Shown here in pieces: positions 17,321 through 26,584 of a stretch of DNA of 64,000 bases. The notes under the pieces are model-generated. The model saw only the letters and a list, made by a program, of their open reading frames with translations, did no database searches and had not been told where the DNA came from. This DNA is from JAEUOS01 sp046160545. Its GTDB lineage: Bacteria; Pseudomonadota; Gammaproteobacteria; Burkholderiales; JAEUOS01. Position 1 is the stretch's first letter; each line of letters begins with the position of its first letter. The position numbers and the translations under genes were made by a program. Location of the stretch: assembly GCA_046160545.1 (NCBI GenBank), contig JBJXGS010000228.1, positions 1-64,000 of the forward strand, in the 5' to 3' direction.

Positions 17321-18124
17321 ATGCCAGTGGAAGCCAGTTCGACCCAGGTCATACCCGAAGTCGCGGCGGTGCCGCGCCATGTCGCGATCATCATGGACGG
17401 CAACGGCCGCTGGGCCACGCGGCGCTTCCTGCCGCGGGTGGCGGGCCACCAGCGCGGAGCCGAAGCGGTCCGTGAAGCCGTGCGCACCTGTGTGGAGCGG
17501 GGCATCGAGTACCTGACCCTGTTCGCGTTTTCCTCCGAGAACTGGCGCCGTCCGGCCGAGGAGGTCGCGGTTCTCATGCAGCTCTTCAAGATGGTCCTGG
17601 AACAGGAGGTCGCGAAGCTGCACGTCAACGGGGTACGCCTGAAGGTCGTCGGTGATCTGTCGCGCTTCGACGCGCGCATCGTCGAACTGATCCGTCGCGG
17701 CGAGGCACGCACCGCGCGCAACCAGCGCCTCACCCTGACCATCTGCGCGAATTACGGTGGCCGCTGGGACATCGTGCAGGCCACGCAGCGCATGCTTACC
17801 GACCGGCCGGAGCTCGCCACCTCGTTCACCGAGGCCGACCTGTCGCCCTATCTGGCGATGGCGCACGCCCCTGAGCCGGATCTGTTCATCCGCACCGGCG
17901 GCGAACAGCGCATCAGCAATTTCCTGATCTGGCAGCTCGCCTATACCGAGTTGTTCTTCACAGACACTTACTGGCCCGACTTCGACGGCCGCACGCTGGA
18001 CGAGGCCATCGCCTCGTACCGCAAGCGCGAGCGCCGCTTCGGCCAGACCAGCGAGCAGGTGCGCGAAGGACGTCGCACGGCGCAACCGCTGCCGGGCGCG
18101 GTAATCCCGCAGCCCGATGCTTAA
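17321..18124 (+). CDS. uppS: Undecaprenyl diphosphate synthase (cis-prenyltransferase)
   Basis: Condenses isopentenyl diphosphate units onto farnesyl diphosphate to give the C55 carrier lipid for cell-wall and LPS synthesis. The ATG at 17321 gives 267 residues, slightly long because of N- and C-terminal tails. The catalytic Asp26 sits in IIMDGNGRWA; AFSSENWRRP, ANYGGRWDI and DLFIRTGGEQRISNFLIW are the other family blocks. The last eight bases overlap the start of cdsA, implying translational coupling. Confidence 0.97.
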   Translation: MPVEASSTQVIPEVAAVPRHVAIIMDGNGRWATRRFLPRVAGHQRGAEAVREAVRTCVERGIEYLTLFAFSSENWRRPAEEVAVLMQLFKMVLEQEVAKLHVNGVRLKVVGDLSRFDARIVELIRRGEARTARNQRLTLTICANYGGRWDIVQATQRMLTDRPELATSFTEADLSPYLAMAHAPEPDLFIRTGGEQRISNFLIWQLAYTELFFTDTYWPDFDGRTLDEAIASYRKRERRFGQTSEQVREGRRTAQPLPGAVIPQPDA

Positions 18125-18956
18125 GACACGCGTCGTCACCGCGCTGGTTCTGCTGGCGCTGATCATCCCGATGCTGGTCTGGTTGCCGCCTTCCGGCTGG
18201 GCCCTTTTCGTTGGGCTGTTCGTCGTCGCCGGCGCCTGGGAATGGGGCCGCCTGGCCGGGCTTGAGGGCGCTGGTCGGATCGTCTATCCCGCCGTCATCG
18301 CGGCCGTCATCGGCGCACTTCTGGCGCTCGACGCCGCCGCCGGATCCCTGGGAACCCTGCTACACGTAGCAGCGATTGCGCTCTGGCTGGGTCTGGTGCC
18401 CCTGTGGCTGGCGCGCCGCGTGAAGCTTCCAGGCGGCTGGCTTTCCTGTGCCATTGGCGCGCTGTTTCTGGTTTCCTGCTGGATCGCAGTCTGGCAGGCA
18501 CGCGAGCTGGGCATCCTATACCTGCTGGTCCTGTTGGCAGTGGTATGGGTGGCCGACATCGCCGCGTACTTTTCCGGACGGGCCTTCGGTCGGCGCAAGC
18601 TCGCCCCCTCGATTTCTCCGGGCAAAACCTGGGAAGGGGTGGTCGGCGGGCAGGCTGGCGTCCTGCTCTTCGCGACCGCCTGCGCCCTGGTCGTCGGACT
18701 CGCTCCCAACTTCTTTGCCGACGGCCTTGCGACCGGCGGCTGGGCTTTGGTGCTGCTAAGCGCTGTGGTACTCGCAGCCAGTTCTGTGGTTGGCGATCTT
18801 TTCGAGTCCCTGCTCAAGCGCGAGCGCGGGCAGAAGGATTCGAGCGGCCTGCTTCCCGGCCACGGTGGCGTGCTCGATCGCATCGATGCCCTGATCCCGT
18901 CCATGCCGCTGGCGATGCTGATTGCAGCAGCCACCGGCATGAACCGGGCCGGCTAG
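18117..18956 (+). CDS. cdsA: Phosphatidate cytidylyltransferase
   Basis: Integral membrane enzyme making CDP-diacylglycerol from phosphatidate and CTP, the branch point to all phospholipids. It has 279 residues with about eight hydrophobic helices (for example LVLLALIIPMLVWLP and LYLLVLLAVVWVADIAAYF). The CDP-DAG synthase signature lies near the C terminus as SLLKRERGQKDSSGLLPGHG followed by LDRIDAL. The start ATG at 18117 overlaps uppS by eight bases. dxr follows after seven bases. Confidence 0.97.
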   Translation: MLKTRVVTALVLLALIIPMLVWLPPSGWALFVGLFVVAGAWEWGRLAGLEGAGRIVYPAVIAAVIGALLALDAAAGSLGTLLHVAAIALWLGLVPLWLARRVKLPGGWLSCAIGALFLVSCWIAVWQARELGILYLLVLLAVVWVADIAAYFSGRAFGRRKLAPSISPGKTWEGVVGGQAGVLLFATACALVVGLAPNFFADGLATGGWALVLLSAVVLAASSVVGDLFESLLKRERGQKDSSGLLPGHGGVLDRIDALIPSMPLAMLIAAATGMNRAG

Positions 18957-18963
18957 GCGCGCC

Positions 18964-20133
18964 ATGCGTCATGTGACCCTGCTGGGGGCGACTGGGTCCA
19001 TCGGCGAGAGCACGCTGGACGTCGTCGCGCGCCATCCCGACCGATTCGCGATCCATGCGCTGATCGCGCGCAACAGCGTCGAGACGCTGCTTGCGCAGTG
19101 TCGCGTACACCGGCCGCGCGTGGCGGTGTTGACTGACCTGGCTGCGGCCCGGCGACTCGAGGCGGCGGTGCGCGCCGAGGGCCTGGGGGTCACGGTGCTG
19201 GGCGGCGAGGACGCCGCAGCCGCGATGGCGGCGGCTCCGGAAGCCGATACCGTCGTCGCCGCGGTGGTGGGCGCGGCAGGCCTTGCGCCAGTGCTGGCGG
19301 CAGCGCGCGCCGGCAAGCGCATTCTCCTGGCCAACAAGGAGGCTCTGGTCATGGCCGGGCCGGTATTCATGCGTGCGGTTGCGGAAGGCGGGGCGACCCT
19401 GCTGCCGGTCGACAGCGAACACAACGCGATCTTCCAGTCGTTGCCGGCGGGCTATAGCGGCGATCCGGCGCGGCACGGAATCAGGCGCATTCTCCTGACC
19501 GCCTCCGGCGGGCCGTTTCGCACCACGCCTCTGGAACAACTCGAATCGGTCAGTCCGGAAGAGGCCTGCGCCCATCCCAACTGGGTCATGGGGCGCAAGA
19601 TTTCGGTCGATTCGGCGACCATGATGAACAAGGGCCTGGAGGTCATCGAGGCGCACTGGCTCTTCGGAGCGGCAGCGCGCGACATCGAGGTGGTGATCCA
19701 TCCGCAAAGTGTCATCCACTCGATGGTCGAATATGCCGACGGCTCGGTGCTGGCGCAACTCGGCAATCCGGACATGCGCACGCCGATCGCGCAGACCCTG
19801 GCATATCCCGAGCGCATCGATGCCGGGGTGGCCGGTTTCGACATCTTTCGTCTCGGCCAATTTACCTTCGAGCGGCCGGATGTGACCCGTTTTCCTTGCC
19901 TGCGACTGGCCTACGCGGCGCTCGAGCAAGGTGGAACATCGCCGACCGTGCTCAATGCCGCCAACGAGGTGGCGGTCGAGGCTTTTCTGTCCGGGCGCCT
20001 GACTTTCACCGGCATCGCCCGGCTCATCGAGCGGGTCATCAGCGCGGCATCGGCGCAGCCCCTTGCCTCACTCGACGACGTGCTTGCCGCCGATGCGCAC
20101 GCACGCGCATTGGCACGCGAGGCGCTGCGATGA
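18964..20133 (+). CDS. dxr: 1-deoxy-D-xylulose 5-phosphate reductoisomerase
   Basis: NADPH-dependent committed step of the MEP isoprenoid pathway, feeding the UppS reaction encoded just upstream. The 389 residues match the family (about 390-400). The NADPH turn GATGSIG is at residues 8-14; the metal/substrate site is visible as PVDSEHNAIFQ and ILLTASGGPF, and the NKGLEVIEAHWLF and IHPQSVIHSMVE blocks follow. The stop overlaps the ATG of rseP by four bases (ATGA). Confidence 0.98.
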   Translation: MRHVTLLGATGSIGESTLDVVARHPDRFAIHALIARNSVETLLAQCRVHRPRVAVLTDLAAARRLEAAVRAEGLGVTVLGGEDAAAAMAAAPEADTVVAAVVGAAGLAPVLAAARAGKRILLANKEALVMAGPVFMRAVAEGGATLLPVDSEHNAIFQSLPAGYSGDPARHGIRRILLTASGGPFRTTPLEQLESVSPEEACAHPNWVMGRKISVDSATMMNKGLEVIEAHWLFGAAARDIEVVIHPQSVIHSMVEYADGSVLAQLGNPDMRTPIAQTLAYPERIDAGVAGFDIFRLGQFTFERPDVTRFPCLRLAYAALEQGGTSPTVLNAANEVAVEAFLSGRLTFTGIARLIERVISAASAQPLASLDDVLAADAHARALAREALR

Positions 20134-21479
20134 CCCTGGTCTCGACGATCCTTGCGTTCATCCTGGCGCTTGGCATCCTGATCGCGTTCCATGAATTCGG
20201 GCACTACGCTGCTGCACGCCTGTGCGGGGTCAAGGTGCTGCGCTACTGCCTGGGTTTTGGCAAGCCGATCGTCATGCGCCGCTTCGGCCGTGACCAGACC
20301 GAGTGGGCGATCGCTGCTTTCCCGCTCGGCGGCTACGTGAAGCTTCTCGGCCATGACCCCGACGAAGTAGTGCCCGCGCACGAGGTGCATCGCTCGTTCA
20401 ATGCTCAGCCGGTCGGGCGGCGCATCATCATCATTGCCGCCGGCCCGCTGGCCAACTTCATACTCGCCATCGCCCTCTATTGGGGACTGGCTGTGGGTGG
20501 GGTCGAGGAACCCCCGGCACAGGTGGCCGCACCGGTCAGCGGTTCGCCGGCCGCGCTGGCCGGCCTGCGTGATGGCGACCTGGTTGTTGCAGCGGACGGC
20601 GCGCCGATCCGGTCGTGGAACGACCTGCACTGGCGCTTGCTGCGCGCGGCCGACGAACGGCTGACGGTGCGCCTGGAGACCCGCGACCTGAAGGGCGGAA
20701 TTGCCTTTCCGCACATGGATTTTTCGCGCCTTGGCAAGCTCGAGCTCGAAGGCGATTTCATGAAGAGCGTGGGCATGGCGCTGCATCGGCCGCCGCCGCG
20801 CGTGATCGACGCCGAGCCCGGGTCGCCGGCGGCGCGCGCGGGTCTGGCCGGTGGCGAGATCGTGCGCTCCGTCGACGGCCGCCCGATCGCCAGCGCCGAC
20901 GCGTTCGTCGCGGCGATGCGCGCAGCGCCTGGCCGCCAGGTGACCGTGCGCGTCAGCGGCGCGACCGGCGCGCCGCGCGATATCGTACTCACGCCGGCGG
21001 CCGTATCGAGCGCCGGCGCGACAGTCGGTCGCATCGGAGCGCGCATCAGCGACCGGCCGGCGCCGGTGCTGGTGCGCTACGGCTTCACCGAGGGCCTCGC
21101 GCGCGGATTCCAGCAGACCTGGGAGACCTCGGTATTCAGTCTCAAGATGCTGGGCAAGATGGTGATCGGCGAAGTGTCCTGGCGCAACCTTTCCGGGCCG
21201 GTCACCATCGCCGACTACGCCGGCAAGACCGCGCGACTGGGGCTGGAGTACTACCTCAATTTCCTGGCGCTGGTCAGCGTGAGCCTGGGCGTGCTCAACC
21301 TGTTGCCGATTCCGCTGCTCGACGGCGGTCATCTGATGTATTATTTTGTCGAGATTCTGCGTGGCAAGCCGGTGTCGGCGCGCGTCGCCGAGTTCGGTTC
21401 CCGGCTGGGACTGGCCATCGTCGTGATGACCATGACTTTGGCCTTGTTCAACGATATCCATCGGCTGTTGGCCGGATGA
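20130..21479 (+). CDS. rseP: Site-2 metalloprotease RseP (zinc intramembrane protease)
   Basis: Inner-membrane zinc protease that cuts the anti-sigma factor RseA in the envelope-stress response and clears signal-peptide remnants. The ATG at 20130, overlapping dxr by four bases, gives 449 residues. The zinc motif HEFGH is at 21-25 in the first membrane helix, followed by VKVLRYCLGFG. Two PDZ-like domains sit in the centre (GSPAALAGLRDGDLV and GSPAARAGLAGGEIV), and the third zinc-ligand region is NLLPIPLLDGGHLMY near the C terminus. Its stop overlaps the bamA start. Confidence 0.97.
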   Translation: MTLVSTILAFILALGILIAFHEFGHYAAARLCGVKVLRYCLGFGKPIVMRRFGRDQTEWAIAAFPLGGYVKLLGHDPDEVVPAHEVHRSFNAQPVGRRIIIIAAGPLANFILAIALYWGLAVGGVEEPPAQVAAPVSGSPAALAGLRDGDLVVAADGAPIRSWNDLHWRLLRAADERLTVRLETRDLKGGIAFPHMDFSRLGKLELEGDFMKSVGMALHRPPPRVIDAEPGSPAARAGLAGGEIVRSVDGRPIASADAFVAAMRAAPGRQVTVRVSGATGAPRDIVLTPAAVSSAGATVGRIGARISDRPAPVLVRYGFTEGLARGFQQTWETSVFSLKMLGKMVIGEVSWRNLSGPVTIADYAGKTARLGLEYYLNFLALVSVSLGVLNLLPIPLLDGGHLMYYFVEILRGKPVSARVAEFGSRLGLAIVVMTMTLALFNDIHRLLAG

Positions 21480-23791
21480 TCCACCTGCGTTTTTCTATGC
21501 GCCTGCCGCGCCAGCTTTTCCGTTGCCTTGCCCCCTTGCTCCTGGCCATCCTGGCGGTGCCAGCCTGGGCGCAGGGCTTCGCTCCGTTCGTGATCCGCGA
21601 CATCCGCGTCGAGGGTGTCCAGCGCACCGAGGCCGGCACGGTGTTCAGCTATCTGCCTGTCAAGGTGGGCGAACGCATGACCGAGGAGCGCGCTTCGCAG
21701 GCGATCCGCGCGCTGTTCGCCACCGGCTTTTTCAAGGATGTGCGCATCGAGGTGGAGGGCGATGTCCTGATCGTGGTCATCGAGGAACGTCCGGCGATCG
21801 CGCAGGTCGATTTCATCGGCTTGAAGGCCTTTGAGCGCGATGCGGTGCGCAAGGCGGTGCGCGAGGTCGGGCTTGCCGAGGGACGCATCTTCGACCGCGC
21901 CGTGCTGGATCGTGCCGAGCAGGAACTCAAGCGCCAGTATCTGACGCGCGGCCTGTACGGCGTTTCGATCACGACTACGGTCACGCCGCTGGACCGCAAT
22001 CGCGTCGGCATCAATTTCACCGTCGACGAAGGCGAAGTTGCCAAGATTCGCAAGATCAACATCGTCGGAGCCAGTGCGTTTCGCGAGAAGGTCCTGCTGG
22101 ATGAATTCGAGTTGTCCGAGGGCGGCTGGTTCTCCTGGTACTCCAAGGACAACCAGTATTCGCGCCAGAAGCTCACTGCCGACCTGGAGGCGCTGCGCTC
22201 GTTCTACCTGAACCGGGGCTACCTCGAGTTCGCCGTGGAGTCGACACAGGTGTCGATCACGCCGGACAAGAAGGACATCTACATCACAATCGCGATCACC
22301 GAAGGCAAGCGCTTCACTGTTTCGGAGGTCAAGTTTGCCGGCGACATGGTGGTGCCCGAGACTGAACTGCGCCGGCTGCTCGAAATCAAGCCGGGCGATG
22401 TCTTCAACGGCGAACGCCTCTCGGCCTCGACCAAGAAGATCCAGGATCGCCTCGGCAACGAAGGGTACGCGTTCGCCAATGCCAACGCCGCGCCGCAGCT
22501 CGATCGCGACAAGCAGACCGTCTCCTTCACTGTGTATGTCGATCCGGGGCGGCGCGTCTACGTGCGGCGCATCAATGTGGCCGGCAACACGCGCACCCGC
22601 GACGAGGTGATCCGCCGCGAAATGCGTCAGCTGGAAGGTTCGTACTACGACGGCGAGAAGATCGCCGAGTCGCGCAAGCGCCTGGAACGTCTCAACTACT
22701 TCAAGGAAACGTCGATCGAGACGCCTCCGGTGGCCGGTGCGGCCGACCAGGTCGATGTCAACGTGAAGATCGAGGAGAAGCCGACCGGACAGCTTTTGCT
22801 GGGCGCCGGGTTTTCGAGTGCCGACAAGCTGGTGCTGTCGACCTCGATTTCGCAGCAGAACATCTTCGGCAGCGGCAAGTTCATTTCCGCATCGATAAGC
22901 ACAGGGCGCACCAACAAGGTCTACTCGCTGTCGCACACCGATCCGTATTTCACTGTCGATGGCGTCAGCCGCGCCTTCGACATCTATCACCGTGACTTCA
23001 ACGCCGCCAACGTCAATCTGGGTGACTATGAGACATCCAGCACCGGCGGCGGCGTGCGTTTCGGCTACCCGTACACGTCAATCGACACCTTTTTCTTCGG
23101 CCTTGCCGTCGACTACACGAAGTTTTCCCTCGGCGCGCTTGCGCCGCCGCGACTGCTGAGCTATGTCAACACCTACTCTTCGACGGTCGCGACACTGCCT
23201 GCGAGTCTGGGCTGGTTCCGTGATACCCGCGACAGCGCGGTGTTTCCGCGTTCCGGCCGGCTGCAGAATGCCAGCGCCGAGATCGGACTGCCCGGCGGCA
23301 ATGTGCAGTACTGGCGCCTGAACTACATTCATCGCTGGTACTACCCGGTCGGCAAGAACTACACCATTTATTTGCGCGGCGAGGTCGGTGTCGGCGAAGG
23401 CATCGGCAAGCCTCTGCCTTTCAACAAGCGTTTCTACGGCGGCGGCATCGGATCGGTGCGCGGCTTTGACACCAATTCACTCGGGCCGCGTGACACCGAC
23501 GGCAGCATCCTTGGTGGTACGCGCCGCTTCAGCGCGACCGCGGAGTTCCTGTTCCCCTTCCCTGGTCTGGAAAAGGATCGTTCGGTGCGCCTGGCCGCAT
23601 TCACGGACTTCGGCCAGGTATCAGGCGGCGACGGCGTTGCGGCGGTCGGGCCGGTACGCTACTCGATCGGTCTGGGGCTGGACTGGCAGTCGCCGTTCGG
23701 GCCCTTGCGCATCAGCTGGGCGCTGCCCCTGAACTTGCAGCCCAACGACCGCACCCAGCGCCTGCAGTTCACCGCCGGTACGACCTTCTGA
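21476..23791 (+). CDS. bamA: Outer membrane protein assembly factor BamA
   Basis: Central beta-barrel of the BAM complex. The ATG at 21476 overlaps the rseP stop by four bases and gives 771 residues; ATG at 21497 is an alternative. A signal peptide ends near LAVPAWAQ, five POTRA domains follow (the first begins FVIRDIRVEGVQRTEAG), and the C-terminal 16-strand barrel contains YGGGIGSVRGFDTNSLGPRD, the conserved loop-6 VRGF motif, and ends in the outer-membrane signature Phe (FTAGTTF). Its partner lipoprotein BamE is encoded at 5347-6348. Confidence 0.98.
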   Translation: MIHLRFSMRLPRQLFRCLAPLLLAILAVPAWAQGFAPFVIRDIRVEGVQRTEAGTVFSYLPVKVGERMTEERASQAIRALFATGFFKDVRIEVEGDVLIVVIEERPAIAQVDFIGLKAFERDAVRKAVREVGLAEGRIFDRAVLDRAEQELKRQYLTRGLYGVSITTTVTPLDRNRVGINFTVDEGEVAKIRKINIVGASAFREKVLLDEFELSEGGWFSWYSKDNQYSRQKLTADLEALRSFYLNRGYLEFAVESTQVSITPDKKDIYITIAITEGKRFTVSEVKFAGDMVVPETELRRLLEIKPGDVFNGERLSASTKKIQDRLGNEGYAFANANAAPQLDRDKQTVSFTVYVDPGRRVYVRRINVAGNTRTRDEVIRREMRQLEGSYYDGEKIAESRKRLERLNYFKETSIETPPVAGAADQVDVNVKIEEKPTGQLLLGAGFSSADKLVLSTSISQQNIFGSGKFISASISTGRTNKVYSLSHTDPYFTVDGVSRAFDIYHRDFNAANVNLGDYETSSTGGGVRFGYPYTSIDTFFFGLAVDYTKFSLGALAPPRLLSYVNTYSSTVATLPASLGWFRDTRDSAVFPRSGRLQNASAEIGLPGGNVQYWRLNYIHRWYYPVGKNYTIYLRGEVGVGEGIGKPLPFNKRFYGGGIGSVRGFDTNSLGPRDTDGSILGGTRRFSATAEFLFPFPGLEKDRSVRLAAFTDFGQVSGGDGVAAVGPVRYSIGLGLDWQSPFGPLRISWALPLNLQPNDRTQRLQFTAGTTF

Positions 23792-23817
23792 CAGCGCGCC
23801 GCGCGGCGCGCTAAAAT
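23788..23817 (+). promoter_or_regulatory. Possible internal promoter before skp, overlapping a GC hairpin
   Basis: CTGACA (23788-23793, five of six matches to consensus) and TAAAAT (23812-23817, five of six) are 18 bases apart. The spacer is a perfect inverted repeat, AGCGCGCC (23793-23800) with GGCGCGCT (23805-23812). It could act as promoter, as a weak terminator for bamA transcripts, or both. Confidence 0.4.
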
Positions 23818-23849
23818 GGCGCTTGTTCCGGATTTGAGGTCGAAGATCG

Positions 23850-24350
23850 ATGATGATGTCATGGAAGGCAGCGGCTGCCGGCGCGTTGTTGTTGGCGAGC
23901 GTCTGCGCGAGCGCGCAAAGCAAGATCGGGTTCGTCAACACAGAGCGCATTTTTCGCGAGTCTGAACCGGCGCGGCGTGCCGAGAAAAAGCTCGAGGGCG
24001 AGTTTTCGCGGCGCGAGCGCGAGATAACCGACCTGGGCAACCGCTTGCGCAGCGAGTCCGAGAAGTTCGACAAGGATTCGCCGGTCCTTTCGGAGACGCA
24101 GCGCAACCAGCGCCAGCGCACGCTGGCCGAACTTGATCGCGATCTGCAGCGCAAGCAGCGGGAATTCCGTGAAGATGTCAATCAGCGCCGCAACGAGGAG
24201 TTCGCCACGGTCCTGCAGTCGGCCAACCGGGCCCTGAAGTTGATCGCCGAGCGCGAAGGCTTCGACGCCGTGTTCCAGGACGCCGCGTATGCCAATCCCA
24301 AGCTTGATCTGACCGACAAGGTGCTCAAGGCCTTGGCCGACGCCAAGTAA
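23850..24350 (+). CDS. skp: Periplasmic chaperone Skp/OmpH
   Basis: Holdase chaperone that carries unfolded outer-membrane proteins across the periplasm to BamA. The 166-residue protein has a signal peptide (AGALLLASVCASAQ) and then the family opening KIGFVNTERIFRESEPARR, a long coiled-coil region rich in Arg, Glu and Gln (about 45-125), and the C-terminal FDAVFQDAAYANPKLDLT block. The first codons are ATG ATG ATG, so the exact start (23850, 23853 or 23856) is uncertain; GAGG and GAAG lie just upstream. Confidence 0.94.
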   Translation: MMMSWKAAAAGALLLASVCASAQSKIGFVNTERIFRESEPARRAEKKLEGEFSRREREITDLGNRLRSESEKFDKDSPVLSETQRNQRQRTLAELDRDLQRKQREFREDVNQRRNEEFATVLQSANRALKLIAEREGFDAVFQDAAYANPKLDLTDKVLKALADAK

Positions 24351-24360
24351 GCCTTGCACC

Positions 24361-25347
24361 ATGGGTGGGCGGGCCTTCACTCTCGCCGAACTCGCGCTGG
24401 GTACGGGCGCGCTCACCCGCGGAGAAGGTCAGACACTGATCCGGCGGTGCGCCACGCTGGCTTCGGCGGGTCCCGGTGACATCGCATTTCTGTCCAATCC
24501 GCGCTACCGCTCAGCTCTGGCCGACTGCCGGGCTTCGGCAGTCATCATCGTTCCGGAATTAGCTGCCGGGACGAACCTGCCTGCGCTGCTGCATGCCAAC
24601 CCCTATGCCTGTTTCGCGAGGGTGGCAACCATGCTTGATCCGACTCCGCCACCGCTGCCCGGCATCCACCCTACCGCAACTGTGGCAGCTGACGCGGTGC
24701 TGTGCGAAGGTGTCTCGATCGGACCGCAGGCCGTCGTGGGCGCCGGAGTGGTCATCGGCCCGCACAGTGTCGTGCATGCGCACGCCACGGTATGCCACGG
24801 CGTGCGCATTGGCGCGCGCGCGATTCTGCATCCACAGTCGGTCGTCGGCAGCGATGGCTTCGGCATTGCGCGCGAAGATGGACGCTGGATCAAGATTCCG
24901 CAGACCGGCACGGTGGTGCTCGGTGATGACGTCGAGGTGGGTGCCGGTACGACCATCGATCGCGGGGCGCTCGACGACACCGTGGTCGGAGACGGCGTCA
25001 AGTTCGACAACCAGATCCAGGTCGGCCACAATGTGCGCATCGGCGCACACACCGCGCTGGCCGGGTGTGTCGGCATCGCCGGAAGCGCGGTCATCGGTGC
25101 GCATTGCGAGATCGGCGGCGGTGCGATCATCCTGGGGCACCTGGAAATCTGCGACAGGGTGCGCGTCTCGGCCGGCACCCTGGTGACCAAGTCGATCCGC
25201 ACACCGGGCGTCTACAGCGGGGCCTATCCGTTCGGCCCGCACCGCGAATGGCTCAAGGGCGCAGCACAGGTGCGCCATCTCGACCTGCTTGTCGAGCGGA
25301 TCGAGGCACTCGAACTGCGCATCAGGGAACTGGAGGGAAAAGCATGA
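24361..25347 (+). CDS. lpxD: UDP-3-O-(3-hydroxyacyl)glucosamine N-acyltransferase
   Basis: Third acylation-stage enzyme of lipid A synthesis, adding a 3-hydroxyacyl chain from ACP to the 2-amine. The 328-residue protein has the N-terminal uridine-binding domain (ending near NPYACFARVA) and a left-handed beta helix of hexapeptide repeats (IGPQAVVGAGVVIGPHSVV). The conserved GSDGFGIAREDGRWIKIPQ block and the active-site His region FDNQIQVGHNVRIGAHTALA are visible. The stop overlaps the fabZ ATG by four bases. Confidence 0.97.
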   Translation: MGGRAFTLAELALGTGALTRGEGQTLIRRCATLASAGPGDIAFLSNPRYRSALADCRASAVIIVPELAAGTNLPALLHANPYACFARVATMLDPTPPPLPGIHPTATVAADAVLCEGVSIGPQAVVGAGVVIGPHSVVHAHATVCHGVRIGARAILHPQSVVGSDGFGIAREDGRWIKIPQTGTVVLGDDVEVGAGTTIDRGALDDTVVGDGVKFDNQIQVGHNVRIGAHTALAGCVGIAGSAVIGAHCEIGGGAIILGHLEICDRVRVSAGTLVTKSIRTPGVYSGAYPFGPHREWLKGAAQVRHLDLLVERIEALELRIRELEGKA

Positions 25348-25814
25348 ATGCGATGGACATCCGCGCCATACTCGAGCACCTGCCGCATCGTTATCCGATG
25401 CTGCTGGTCGATCGGGTTCTTGAGGTCAAGGCAGGCGAGAGCATCCATGCGCTCAAGAACGTCAGCGTCAACGAGCCGTTCTTCACCGGGCATTTCCCGA
25501 ACTTGCCGGTCATGCCAGGCGTGCTCATGCTCGAGGCACTGGCGCAGGCGGCGGCCATTCTGTCCTTCGTCACCCTGGGCACCCGGCCCGACGACAAGTC
25601 GATTTACTACTTCGTCGGCATTGACGGGGCGCGCTTCAAGCGACCCGTCGCACCGGGCGATCAGTTGCACCTGCACGTGACGCAGGACGGACCTGTGCGG
25701 CGCGGCCTGTGGCGTTTCAAGGCCGAAGGCCGGGTCGACGGCAATCTGGCGGTCGAGGCCGGATTGATGTGCACCATGCGCAACGTCGAAGGCGCTGCCG
25801 CACCGGCGCCATGA
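25344..25814 (+). CDS. fabZ: 3-hydroxyacyl-[acyl-carrier-protein] dehydratase
   Basis: Hot-dog-fold dehydratase of fatty acid elongation, making trans-2-enoyl-ACP and competing with LpxA/LpxD for 3-hydroxyacyl-ACP. The 156-residue length fits. The motif LPHRYPMLLVDR is near the start, and the active-site residues are His50 (FTGHFPNLPVMPGVLMLEA, cited as positions 48-65) and Glu64. A strong GGAGG is placed before the ATG, inside the end of lpxD. The stop overlaps lpxA by four bases, a translational coupling. Confidence 0.98.
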   Translation: MNAMDIRAILEHLPHRYPMLLVDRVLEVKAGESIHALKNVSVNEPFFTGHFPNLPVMPGVLMLEALAQAAAILSFVTLGTRPDDKSIYYFVGIDGARFKRPVAPGDQLHLHVTQDGPVRRGLWRFKAEGRVDGNLAVEAGLMCTMRNVEGAAAPAP

Positions 25815-26584
25815 CTGCACGCATCCATCCGACCGCGCTCATTGATCCTGGCGCGGAACTGGACGCCGATGTCGAGGTCGGCGCCTATACCGTCATAGGG
25901 ACCGGGGTGCGCATTGGTGCGGGCACGCGTGTGGGCCCACACTGCGTCATCGAAGGCCGAACCAGCCTCGGGCGCGGCAATCGCGTCTGGCAGTTCTGCT
26001 CGCTTGGCGGGGCACCGCAAGACAAGAAGTACCAGGGCGAGCCGACGCGGCTGGAGATAGGCGACGGCAACACCATTCGCGAATTCTGTACCTTCAATCG
26101 CGGCACCGCGCAGGATGCTGGCGTCACAAGGTTGGGCAACGACAACTGGATCATGGCCTACGTGCATCTGGCGCATGATTGCCAGATCGGTGATCACACC
26201 ATATTCGCCAACAACGCCCAACTGGCCGGACATGTGCACGTCGGCGACTGGGCCATACTCGGCGGGTTCACGGCGGTGCACCAATTCGTACGCCTCGGGG
26301 CGCATTCCATGTCGGCCATGGGCTCGAAGCTGCTCAAGGATTTGCCGCCCTATGTGACTTGCAGCGGCAATCCGGCCGCGCCACACGGCATCAATGCCGA
26401 AGGTCTGAAGCGTCGCGGATTCTCGCCAGCGCGGGTGGAGGCCGTGCGACGCGCCTACAAGACCCTCTACAAGTCCTCGCTCCTGTTCGAGGATGCGCGG
26501 CGCGAGCTGGCGGGTTGCGACGACGCCGACGTGCGCCTCCTGGCCGATTTTCTGGCGGCCTCGTCGCGCGGCATCATGCGGTGA
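25811..26584 (+). CDS. lpxA: UDP-N-acetylglucosamine O-acyltransferase
   Basis: First step of lipid A synthesis. The 257-residue protein opens with IHPTALIDPGAELDADVEVG, the start of a left-handed beta helix of hexapeptide repeats, and contains GGAPQDKKYQGEPT and EFCTFNRGT. The catalytic base equivalent is His122 in VHLAHDCQIG. The C-terminal helical domain begins after CSGNPAAPHGINAEGLKRRG. The ATG overlaps the fabZ stop; its own stop overlaps the GTG of lpxB. Confidence 0.98.
   Translation: MTARIHPTALIDPGAELDADVEVGAYTVIGTGVRIGAGTRVGPHCVIEGRTSLGRGNRVWQFCSLGGAPQDKKYQGEPTRLEIGDGNTIREFCTFNRGTAQDAGVTRLGNDNWIMAYVHLAHDCQIGDHTIFANNAQLAGHVHVGDWAILGGFTAVHQFVRLGAHSMSAMGSKLLKDLPPYVTCSGNPAAPHGINAEGLKRRGFSPARVEAVRRAYKTLYKSSLLFEDARRELAGCDDADVRLLADFLAASSRGIMR

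Noticed and set aside
21341..22990. Long minus-strand open frame antisense to rseP/bamA
   Set aside because: No recognisable domain and no ribosome site; the sense strand encodes complete BamA POTRA domains.
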